Translations under genes and position numbers: made by a program
In this document: positions 47,501 to 59,500 of the stretch, piece after piece
Position numbering within the stretch: the stretch's first letter is position 1
Layout of the letters: every line of letters begins with the position of its first letter
Assembly (NCBI RefSeq): GCF_001577835.2
Contig: NC_029518.1
Location: 33,907,462 to 33,971,461 of the forward strand
Length of the DNA: 64,000 nucleotides
From: Coturnix japonica
Taxonomy: Eukaryota; Chordata; Aves; Galliformes; Phasianidae
Direction of reading: 5' to 3'
The notes under the pieces: generated by a model
What the model was told of the DNA's origin: nothing
The model's input: only the letters and a program-made list of their open reading frames with translations
Database searches by the model: none

Positions 47501-50500
47501 TCTCTTGAGGCAAGAGGAAGATAAAAACCAAAATATTTGAAGATAAGCAGCAGTAGGTCTACAAGACGATATCAAACTCAGCAACAGTAATGTTATCTTG
47601 CTTTAATTTCAGCAGCACTTCTGCAGAACATACTTGTGTGTGTGTAATCCCACCCTATCTTTCACACAGTTTTGATATTGTAAGCAATACCACTTGTAAA
47701 CTCAAGTGTACAGTTATTAATGCCTAAAATTTTCTGTGAAAGGAAAACTAAAATGTGGTGTTGTTTTTTTCACTTTGAAACTAGTATAGCTATTTTTTCT
47801 TCTTTTGCCCCAAAGATAGTGATAACTACTAGAGATGGATGCTTTTCATTTGGTTTGTAATTTTACTTTTCCAAGATGGAGTAGTTCAGCAATGTTTGTA
47901 GCTGATTGTGCATGAAATCTTGTAGTCTTTGGTGTGGGATTGGTGATGTTGAAGTGTTTCATCACTATGCTTACTGATATGGCTAAGGCTAATACAGAAG
48001 AATACTGATTTACTTGTTTTTTTTCTTTGTCTGACTTTCACACTGATGATCCAGTTGAAATGTAGTAGCAAGTGCTTGAACCTCTTGTGTAGCAGAGACT
48101 AATACTTGTGGTACTCTGACTTTATTGTGCCATTTGTTGAAAAATCAGAGCATTTATGAGAAAACATGACAAGCTTTGCTGGTAATGTTTCTGAAGCGGT
48201 TTCTCTTCATTAGTTACACTTAAACAACATCAGCTTTTTGGTTTGAGACAGTTAGTGTTTTGATATTCATTCTTCCTTGGCAATAATGAAGTGTGGTAAT
48301 GAGTCTGTATTTACTGCTTCAATCATCCAGACACTTGGTTTGAACCAGTAAACTTTTTCACTAGTGTCTGTGTTCCATGAAATGTATTTCCTTGACCTGT
48401 TTAGTACTAGTACAACTGGTTAAGTATGACTATTTTATAGCTGTATTTCTCTGATTTCCCTTCCTTTTAGTCGTTATTTACTGTTCTGGTGTAATATTAA
48501 TGGTGGAGATTTAATTGTGACCTTTTTATCCTGTGGAGACCATTACCATTAAAAACTCCAATGTGTAGTAAGCTTGAGCTTGTATACCCTTAGATCACTT
48601 AAATACATGTATGTGTAAATTTAACCCTTTTCCTTTAATTTGAAATTATTTCCTATTACTGGGAATTCTCTCTCTCTTTTTTTTTTTTTTTTTTTAAATT
48701 GCCTTATGTAAGTATTGATTTTAACTGCTTATTTTTGTATGTTTAGGTGAATCTAAAGAGACCGTGCCCCTTCTGGGCTGATGATGGCCATTGTTCTATC
48801 AAAGACTGTCATGTAGAGCCTTGTCCTGAGGTATGCATCAGATACTGTACAGTAGGGAAAGGTTGTTTGGCTGAACAGCTTGTTTAATTTCAGTGAGTAA
48901 TTCTGTCTGTGGCACTTTTCTATTACAGTAAAATTGAAGTCTGTTGTAATACCACAGTTTGTAGCTTCAATAAGTTGAAATGACTTTTTTAAATCTCATT
49001 TCTAGTTATGCTATAGAATTCTCTAAAGTAAATGGTTATACTGTTAAGTCCAGTGCTGGGATAGTTGTTGGTACATCAGCAGTGTATAATTCTGTTCATG
49101 TACGTCTTGATTCAGCTCTCTGATTAAAACCAACACTTACACAAAATCTCTGCTACCAGTAGATGTATTCTTTCCTAATAAATGCAAGTGTAAAATGTAA
49201 ACTTCCACTAATTTATTTCTCTGCATTTTATCCCTGTTATATTAAAGTTAAAACTACATTTTTGTATTGAAAAGCAGAAAAATAGGAAAACTTTAAAAAA
49301 ATTATACGTTTAAAACTTTTTTACTTTTGATATTGGAAAGATATTCTGTACGCTGTCAGCCTAAGCAAGTATTAATCTAAGTCTGAAACCAAAGATTTCA
49401 GAAATAATTTTGTGAGTAAGTGTATGGGAATCACATGGGTAATCACAGCCTGAACCTCTGATTAATCAGCTGAGGCAAGTGTCAGGTCACCTGTGGGAGC
49501 ACAGGTGAGAGTAATTTAGCTGTGCTTCCGGAAGGGGTGGAGCTTGACTCCACCTCCTCTAAGACCTCATTTAAGGGCTGACCACCACTAAGGCAGCATC
49601 TCTTGGAGATTGCTCCCTGGTGGAGATTGCCTCAGCATTTCCCAGTGAAGGCATCCATATTGGTGAGTTTTTCCTCATAAATAACCTTTTGAATATCTGT
49701 TACCATCTTTGTTTCATTCCACCTTACAGTAGGCAACTGGGAGAATGGGCACTTAGCTTCCCATTTGTAGAATTCTTTATATTAAGTATACAGTAAGTCC
49801 TTATAGCTTATTTATATAGGTCTCTTCCTTTACAGATGACAAAGCATTTTGCAAACATGGTATAACAAACCTTTATGGCTGAGACTAGAGTTTGCAGTGA
49901 TTGACGCTTTGTTGTCATTTAAGTAACTGATCACGGCAGGTATTATAATGTGCAGCAGGGGTTTTCAGAAGGCATATGAAGCAGAAATTGATTCTTAGTT
50001 AGCCTGTTGGAATCCTGCATTTTCAGTTGAAAGGTGGTCTTCCCCTGACTTGTGGTAAAATATGGTGTTAAAAATTTTAAATTAAGGTATTATATGCATA
50101 ACTTTCTGCAGGTTTCAATAACTATGCTGAAGTTCAGTTATAAGGCTAATCTTAACTTAAAATCAGTTATCAGCTAACGAAGTTAATTTTAGATTCTATT
50201 AATGGACTTATGTTTAAACAAAAAAGTGACAAAATATTTTGTTTCACAAGAAGAAATGTAATCAGTGGCTTAAGTTCTTAAAGTTATTTATATTATTGGT
50301 ACAGATCATCAAGTCTAGGCTGTACTTCTGAATATAACATGTTGGGAAAGCAAATAAGCTTGCTTATCAGTCTCTGTAGAAATTATATTTAATTGCTAGA
50401 TTTTAATTGAGCATGATAATGACTGTGAGCTGTGTAAAAGTTGTTTTCTTTTGTTTTTTGTTTTTTAGAGCAAAATACCTGTTGGAATTAAAGCTGGGAG

Positions 50501-53500
50501 CTCTAATAAAGTAAGTAGTCAGTTACTTTCTAAGCTTCTTCTGACTCGTAATCTTAATGTTGTAGTATACATGTGGCTTTTTCTTGCAGATCTTTAGTCT
50601 TAACAGTGATGCAGTTGTTAACATCAATTCCTATATGCTGCTTTGTATTTCTGTCAATTAGAGTGCTCCTGATGTGGCTGGTACCATTGCATCATTCTGA
50701 GACTTTAATAGCTTGAGAGTTGGTACAGGCTGAATCGATGAATGACCAGAGATGGTGGAACATGACCACGCAATGCCTGATGTAAAATTTTTTGTACCTT
50801 TCTGAGTACAGGTTGCCTTCTATAAAGCTGTAGGTTGAGATGAGTAGCGGTGCATATATAAACACAACCTGTAGTATTCCAAAAAAAGATGAATGATTGT
50901 GTGGTTTTGACATGTCTGATCTTGAGTAGGTCATTAGCCTAAAGATGATCCACTTAAGTGGTCAACTTGTGCTGCTGGCTTTTGCTTGCTTTTTTTCTAA
51001 GCCAACCTTATTTGATTACTAAGTGATTTTGGTAAAGCCAGGAAAGTAAGGTGTATGTACACCTAGAAAAAAGGTCAGAGCAGGGTGACAGATAACTCTT
51101 CTTCATGCCCAAATCCCTAACACAAGGCCCAAGAATAAGGGTTTTAGCAATGAACTGGATAAGAATATTTATAACTAGCTAAGTACCATGCTGCTGTTAT
51201 GTTCTTCTTCTCATCAGGTCTGGAGGAGATAATATTAAGGGGAGGAAAAAATAAAAAATCTATGAGTTTAGACAAGGACAGGAAAAATCATTCACTGTCT
51301 GATTACCTTTTGGGGTGAAACTGTGCTTTGGGAAGTTTAGTTTATTAACAATGGTAACAGAGTCAAGCAGTGAAAACTAAATTCAAGTTTTCCTTCCATC
51401 CAACTTCTACTTCCTCCCCCTCAGGTGTTGCATGGGAAGGAGGAATGGTGCAGTTGGTTAATACACTGTCATTGCTACTCCTTCCTGCTCCTTTTCCCTG
51501 TTCCAGCATGAGATTCCTCCTATGGGATGCTGTCCTTCACAGAGAGATCCAACAGGGGCTTTCCGTGGGCTGCAGTTCTTCAAGAACTGCTCTAGCAGCA
51601 GTCTCATCCTGCAGTGTGCAGTCCTTTAGGAATGAGCTACTCTGCTTTGGGCTCTTTTCTGTGGGCTGCAGCTCCTGCAGGAGTTCTCTATGGGCTTACA
51701 GCTTCCTTCAGGCCACATCTGCCTGCTGCACTGTGGGCTACTCCACAGGCTGCCCTCAGAAGATCTGCTCCACATGATGCCCATGGGCTGCAGGGAGCAG
51801 CCTGCTCCGTTGTCAGCCTCTCCTGGGCTGCACTGAACTGCTCGGTGCCTGGAGCATTTCCTGCCTTCCTACGCTGACTTTGGTGACGGCAGGACTGCTA
51901 CTCTTGCATTTTCCCAGTTTTCTCTTCTAGCTGCTGTTGTGCGGATCTTTTTCCCGTCTGCTTTCTATAATATGTTCTCCCTAGGGCATACTATACACAC
52001 AGTGTCACTTGTGGCTCAGCTCTGGGAAGTGGCAGGTCCCTTGTGGAGCTGGCTCTGATCTGAATAGGGCAGCTGCTGCACTCTGCTTGTAGAGGGCACC
52101 CCTGCAGCCCTTCCACTACTTAAACCTCGTTATGTAAGCCCAATATGTAAACACTAAACTGCACACCTCTATTTCCTTTCAGAAACCTTTTTTTAAAACA
52201 GATCCTGCTTTGTCAAAAAGTATTTTGTATTTTGTCCAGATAAAGGTCAAATAAATGGTCTCGGATAGCTGTTGGTAAACACTTGAGATCAGCAAAGCCT
52301 GGAAGATTGGCTTGGACTTGAACATTTGTTCAGTTTGAGAACTTACATTTAGGGTGATCTTCTTGGCAGCAATATTTTTTTCTTCAGGGTAGGGATAGGT
52401 TTGCAACTCTAGACATGTAGAATGTTTACTTTAGCATCTCAGTATTTTATTTCATCAGCAGTATATGTTTAATTCTAGGTCAGATGCACTCCTTGTTTAC
52501 ATTTTTCCGTTAAACATATTTCTGTATGATGTAAAGAGAAGCCCCACACCTAGCAAATTCGAGAAAATTGAGCAAGAAGCTCTTTCTAGAGTAATGATTG
52601 GTTGTTTGGCAGTTTCTTCTAGTGAGCTCTAACTCACTTTTAAATCTCTTTCACTACTTTGAAGTTCAGTCGGTTTTGCTGCTACTAATTAATTTCATAG
52701 CAGTATATATGGTGCTGTATTTTGGATTGCTGACTCAAACTATGTTGATAACATACTAGTAGTATAGCTGTTGCTGAAAAGTGCTTGCAGGGCCTTGAGA
52801 CCTCTGTTTCTTGTTCTGCACTCTTCCCTGTTTGAGCAGTGAGCAGGCTGGGTAGGGGTGGCCAAGAGGCTGAGTTGGCTGATCTGAACTAACCAGTGAT
52901 ACTTTGTGCAATATCACACTATGATCAGCATAAAATAGTAGGGGTAGACAGACTTTCCCAAGTACTTGCTTCTCAAAAAATACTGGATGTTGGACTGTAT
53001 CTGAGGGGTGGTAAATGACTGCCTTTTGACATATTAATCTTCTGTGGCAGTTAAATGCACAAGGTAAAATGGGCCTGATAAAATTAAGTGGAGAAAATTA
53101 AAGTAAATGTTCCAAAAACTACTAACCATATCCAGAATTCAGCATTTTTACTTTTTTTTTTTTACTTGATACTAACTAATTTGATGCTGAAGTATGTTTC
53201 ACATCACCTGTTTTCAGTGGGTTTTAGGTAACTTATTTGTATATTAAGTATGAGCTTTCTTACAGTATTCAAAAGCTGCAAATAATTCCAAGGAATTGGA
53301 AGATTGCGAGCAAGCTAACAAACTGGGAGCAGTCAACAGTACCTTAAGGTATGTTGAGTTTTATGGCAATTAAGAAATTGTGTATATATATATATGCAAA
53401 GTAGCAAGGGAGCAGCATTTCTTTTTGTCTGTCTTGGTTTTGCAATGCGCTGGTTTTTGTCCTTCATTCTTTCCATAGCCCATTAAAAAGCAAATATGAA

Positions 53501-56500
53501 ATGATGCAAAAATACCTGAAGGTATTATGTGAGAAGTAGACACTTTCCTTGTCTTAAAAGTACTTCTAGTTTTGTTTTTAAGTATGCTTATTTGCTAAGC
53601 AGCCTTACAGCAGCAGGAGATAAAATTTGCAAACAGAAATGTTCTCTTCCAGTTTTTACCAGTATCAGCCTTCTTTTTCTTGATGTCTGTGGTGAGGTAA
53701 GGGGTTTCATCTGAGCCTCTCTGTTTCAATGGTGTGCCTGTTTGTGATCGCTCAGTGAATCAGGTCAGGGAGTTTGTGGATTATTTTTGTTGGTGGCAAA
53801 GTTACTCTTTGCTTGGATCAGTTCCCTGGTCTTGCCTACTGAATGGCGTAAACAAGGTTGGGTGGTACAAATTCTGCAGGATGGTGTTGGACAGCGCACC
53901 TTTGAAATTGATGGAGTGAGTGGAGTTAACGTTATTATTTAAAAGACTCAAGTCATATTCGTAGAGTAATTTAGCTTGGAACAGACTTTTAGAGACCCAG
54001 CCTTCCATGCGAAAGCAAGGCTAAGTATTGTAGACTTCCTTGGAAGCATAGGTCAAGGAATATAGGGACTTTTTCCCCTGTAGTAACAGCTGGCGAAGTA
54101 CTTCTGAAAGTGCTAAAAATGTGTGCTATGAAATTATTTTACTGAAGGAAGAAAAGTCACTACTGATGCAGTAGTAATGATGTAAATAATGATGGTGAAA
54201 TCGCTATCTGACACAGAACTGACTTCAGGAAGTACCACAGTGCTTGCTTGTATATCTGCCCCAACTCCATATATTTTAATGTGCTAGATACAATAGTTCA
54301 GAATTAAGTTCTAAGGTAATCACTTTATGTGGGCTGTGTTGTTGAGCAACTCTTACTGATATTGTTTATTTAGAAGTTTAAAATCAGATGTATTTTCTTC
54401 CCCTCAGTAACCAAAGTAAGGAGGCTTTCATTGACTGGGCAAGATACGATGATTCACAGGATCATTTTTGTGAACTTGACGGTAAAAATATTTAAGCTCT
54501 TTAGTGTTTTTTTATTTACTGTCTTAAGAACAAGATTATAGCTTCTCTGCAAATACCTGTTCTAATTTTGTACTGTGTCGATATGTGACAGTTCATATTA
54601 GCTTGCATGCAAAGAAAGCCATTTAGGCAACTGAATGCTCCTTGTAGAAAAGCAAAAACAAAAAACAAAAGAACCATGTTATATATTCACTGTTACCAGC
54701 TGTTGATGTAGTGGACAGGAGACTTTTACAGAAACGAAGAGAAAGCAAACGGGGGAGTTTTAGCATTTTTTTCTTTAAAAAGCTGTTTTTCTCAAAAGAC
54801 TTGCATCCAGTACAAATTATTTACACCAAATTTTTTCTTAGTACCATGTTATTTTTACTTCTATTCTGTTCTCAATGCTTGGGCTCATTACGTTCTTCTA
54901 GCCTTGGTATGTTTCAGACAATCTCTGTATTATTCACTCTTATTTGTAAAGACTTCTGCTCCACTATTAGGCTGCTAGTTTGTCTTTCCTCTGCTCTGTG
55001 CATACACTTTATACCTGCTTTCTACTAGTTGTAATGTAAAACTTCTTGTTCGTACAGAGTTTTCAGGCAGTGATTTAATGTGGATGTTTTGCATGAATTT
55101 GAAGTCAGCTTTAGAGATGAGGATGTAACTTGTTGAAATGTTGCTTCAGTACTGTTTTGTTCCATAACCAACAGCATGTCCTGGAATATAGAATCATAGA
55201 ATTACTCGGGTTGGAAAAGACCTTAGAGTTCATCAAGTCCAGCAACAAACCAATGCACTGTAAACTGCAATCTAGAAAATTTATAGTTCGCTGTTCCAAC
55301 AGAAGCACTGGAATTAGTATCCAATTGTATCCTAATAGCTTAAATAGTACATCCCAGCAGTTCATCAATATAGCAGGGCTGCAGCAGTCTGTTTCTGCTA
55401 TGCAGAAAGCTCATTCAGTTAAGCAATAGGTTCCATGCTTTATGCAACTGTACAAGGTTATCTTGGAAATAAAAGTGATTCAGTTAATAAAGACTATGTT
55501 CTGCCACCAAGATGTACTTCTTTATGTTTACAACAAGCTATATTTGTATTGTACCTAGTTCTAAAAAAGCAATTCCCTTCCCCTTTTCCTTTCTTCACAC
55601 CGAACACTGTGGTCAACTAAGCTCTGGCTTTGAGGCCCATTTACGATAAAACAATATTCATATCTTTGTGTAAGGTATAAAAGTATGTGGCATGTAGTGT
55701 TTGCAGTGAAGCTGAAGAAGGCACATAGAAAATGCTAAGAAATCATGGAAGTTTTGACAGTGTAAGAGACTGAAAGAGACTATATTCTCTAGTTTTCTGC
55801 TTAGAGTGTATATTGCTTTATTTCTGTGTACAAGGTAGTTGTAGCACAACTGGAGAAATGAGTATTATACAAGACTTTTATTTGTATTTAACTGTGTGAC
55901 TTTAAAAGTCTTTTTTAAATGATCAGTTAGAATACATAACAAAACATTTCTTATTTAGATGAGAGATCTCCAGATGCGCAGTATGTGGATTTACTGCTGA
56001 ATCCAGAGCGCTACACAGGATACAAAGGGCCCTCTGCTTGGAGAGTGTGGAACAGCATCTATGAAGAAAACTGTTTCAAGTAATTGGGTGGGAGTGGAAG
56101 GCAACTTTTATACTTGCACTTCAATTTAGCTTAGAACTGATTTTGCATTTTCTAACTTATTTTCTAGGCCTCGATCTGTCTATCGTCCTTTAAATCCACT
56201 GGCACCTAGTAGGGGTGGGTCTTGTCTATTTTATTTTTTAATTGCAATTCTTTTAACATAGTGACTTTTCAGTACAAATGATACAAATAATATTCTTTAA
56301 TCTCTTAGTTTGCTCTCTGCTTTTTAAATTTCCTGTGTTGAAGCAACCATCCATTGTCAATATTTACATTGTTTGTGATGCTGGATTACAAACATGCTTG
56401 ATTTTATGCACATGAGTAGGCTTAGTAATGTGAGGGAGCCACCTGAAAATTAAAGGCTATCTAAAACTATTTGATGGGGAAGTGCACGGTAGTTTTATAT

Positions 56501-59500
56501 TGCAACTGGGAAGGAGTTAAAATTCAATGAATCCAGCAGTTGTTTTCTTCCCTTGTCTTCTTTTTCCTTTACAGCATTTAATTTAATCCTTTTAACACAT
56601 AGTCATCCTACTAATAATATAGCTGTATACTTTCTGTAAACAATGGTTAGTTCATTGAAAGTGTACAAATAACATTATTTTTAGAAAAAATGAATGCTTA
56701 AGGAGGTTTGGTTATTCATTTAAAACAAAAAGCATAATGACTTGAGCTTTAGGTTTTCAATTGAAAACTCAGAACTGTGTGTTACTATGCCAGCATCTCT
56801 CTCTTGTGAAATGATGTTTTCTAACTACCTGTTGGTTAAACTACATCAGATATTAGAAATTCAGTATAGCTTTTGCTCATGTTAACTACTGCTGGCAGAT
56901 ACAATAAAAATAATGGCATGAGTAGCTTATCTCAGATTGGAATTTCAGAAAGGAGTCAGATCGTTGAATAATGTGACCTGAAGTTCATGTCTTTCTGAAG
57001 CTAATACATGGCTTTCAAGAAGCTGTACTAGCATTTTAAATTCTTAGTGACTTTCATTATAATAATGTGTTTAGTCTCAGGCCATTTTGAGTAAAATGAG
57101 TAGGATGGAAAGTAGACTGTATTTTCTGGTAATGTAAATAGGGTTTCTTGTACTTCTTCAATTTTTATAGTAAAGTTTGTATTTCATTACTGTTTTGCTG
57201 TGAAAGTAATTATTTTAATGGTGATGGATTTTTATTCTCTTCTTTTCCCGCAACTTCCTAGGAGGAGATGATGGTAAGTCATTTTATTCTGCTTTTCTTT
57301 GTGTGTTTTATGCCTGGATTACCAGTGATCACCTGTGGCTTCCTGAGCTGAAGCAGCTCTTCTAGATCCAAATACATAACACTTACATAAAACACACTGT
57401 ACTGGTTAGGATTAAAAGAAGCAGGCAGGATTTCTTCTCCTCCCAGGTCCATTTCCTCTACGTAGTCTTCCAGCCACAGTTTGTGAGTTTAGAATCTAAG
57501 AAAACATCCAGTCAAGAACTGGTGTATCCGTAAGTTGAGTAGGGCAATGTTTAATTTAGAATCTTGGGTCATTCTTCAAACCTGCAGTTTGTTGTAGATA
57601 TTAGAATCCAGGATGCAGTAGTTTCTTTGCTTCTGGAAACAGTTTCAATGTAAGTGACTGCTATGAAATGTAACAGTGATGGTTACTGGAAACGTACTTT
57701 AGATGTCTTTTCACAGATATTCCTATTTTCTCAGTTATACTTTCCTGTCATGTTTTTAATGCATTTAGTCAAATGTGTTCATAAACTTCACTAGTAGCTT
57801 AGCCATGTTTATTCTTGTATTTCTTTTGTTCTGACCCCAGCAGATTTTAACTGTTCTCAAATTTCAGCCATGTCAGTGCTTATTCTCACTTCAGTAGCAA
57901 AGTTGTTTAGTTGCTTTATGTCCCAATGGCAGCTAATGTTAGCACTTGCAGTAATATCAATGAAGTACCTTTATGATAATGAATGCTCTTTATTTTAACA
58001 CTGTTTTCTAATATTACAGGAGAATCTTTCTACACGTGGCTAGAAGGTAAATCCTTTCAGGTGGATTAATATAATCAAAATTCACTAGGAAGAACACAGT
58101 ACTTTTTCTTCTCTCCAAATGTTTTTCATAGCGTAATCTAATTAATAAATTGTACAGAACTTGACTATCATTCAAATAACATTTTTTCTTTCTTAAGTGT
58201 ATTTGAAAAGTTTTTTTCATTTATATGATGAATTCTTTAAGCTCTATAATGTTTCATCTTCTGTAAAGTGGAAGTTCACTTCAATACTAGTTACTGAGTT
58301 TTCAGCACTTTTAAACATAAATGCATCTTTGCTATGCTAGTGATGTTATCAGTTGTGTTTTAAAAACTACGTTTGAAAGCATTAAGGCTTTTAATGGTTC
58401 TGTGGCTAATACATATGCATAAGAGATCTTTTCAGAAGGTATAACAATTTGTTTATATTTAAATTATTACAGGGGTAGAAATCAAAATCCTGTTTTGTAG
58501 GCTGTGGGTAAAAAAGTAAATGAATTAAATATAATTAATTTGCAAATTAGTTCACTATGCCTTTCAGAAATCTTCTATTATTGGAAAGCTTTAATATTAA
58601 ATATTGTGGAAAAGCACATTTTAACATATTTGTTAAAATATGCTGGTTGTAAATGAGGCTTGTATCTCAGTCTCACAGATAGGCTTTCCGCATCAGCTCT
58701 TCCTTCTTTTTGTAGAAATTGGAGTGACAGGGGAATCATCCAAACATATTTATGAAGGAAGCAAACCCCTAAATTCTGAATGTAGTCTCTGTCTCTTGGT
58801 GTAAGCTGTATTTCAAAGCAATTCCTGCATATAAATTATATTTTGGCCACCCGTTGCCACTACATTTCTTTTTATGCTGTGAAAGCCTTTATTCATCAAA
58901 GTCATGTTTGCAGGGCTTTGCTCATTGCATTTAAATCTTCAGTGGATTTACAGTACAGCTGGGAAGAAATATTTTGGCTGTTTTCCAGTGCCATAGGGCT
59001 TTCAGGATTTTTTATGTCTTTGTAAGAACACTACCCTAAAGCAATGGTAGCTTTAATTCTAACTAGGATAAGGTCACACTAGAGTTCTGATTTCCAGATA
59101 ATCAGAATTCAAGACTATTTTAAGTCCATTGCGTAAACAATATAAGCATCTTAATTTCATATAGCACTTTGGATGCTTATTAGACTATATTTATTTAAAC
59201 ACTGAAAAAACAACTAAGAAATGTCAAACTTTATTCTTGGTGATACTTTCTGTATAAGAGTGAGGTATACTTTTTTTTTTTTTTCACTGAGAGTATGATA
59301 GTTTCCAGACCACACTGCTGAAATTAATGAGGCACTATAATTGTAATTCTTGACAGTTAAATCAGAATAAATGCAGACTTCTTCTATCAGTGAAATGTCA
59401 AGGTCTGTTAATTTTAATGCATTGTTTCAAGTACCTGGGCTGAGGTTTGCTTGTCTTTTTTTTTTTTCTTCCTCAACAGGTCTTTGCCTTGAGAAAAGAG

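Larger units (their letters stand above)
53349..55958 (+). other. ERO1B introns 5 and 6
   Basis: The two introns (53349-54407 and 54482-55958) flank exon 6. Intron 6 holds a short CR1 scrap (55189-55250). The frames at 54711-55028 and 55111-55368 have no recognisable product. Confidence 0.6.
56215..59479 (+). other. ERO1B introns 8, 9 and 10
   Basis: The introns 56215-57261, 57274-58019 and 58047-59479 surround the two tiny exons. They are AT-rich, with a T run at about 59271-59284 and no named repeat. Confidence 0.6.

Noticed and set aside
50692-50934. 80-codon minus-strand frame in ERO1B intron 4, considered as a transposon remnant
   Set aside because: No match to any transposase or reverse-transcriptase motif that I could recognise.
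51370-51777. 135-codon plus-strand frame in ERO1B intron 4
   Set aside because: Lies inside a worn repeat and shows no protein similarity.
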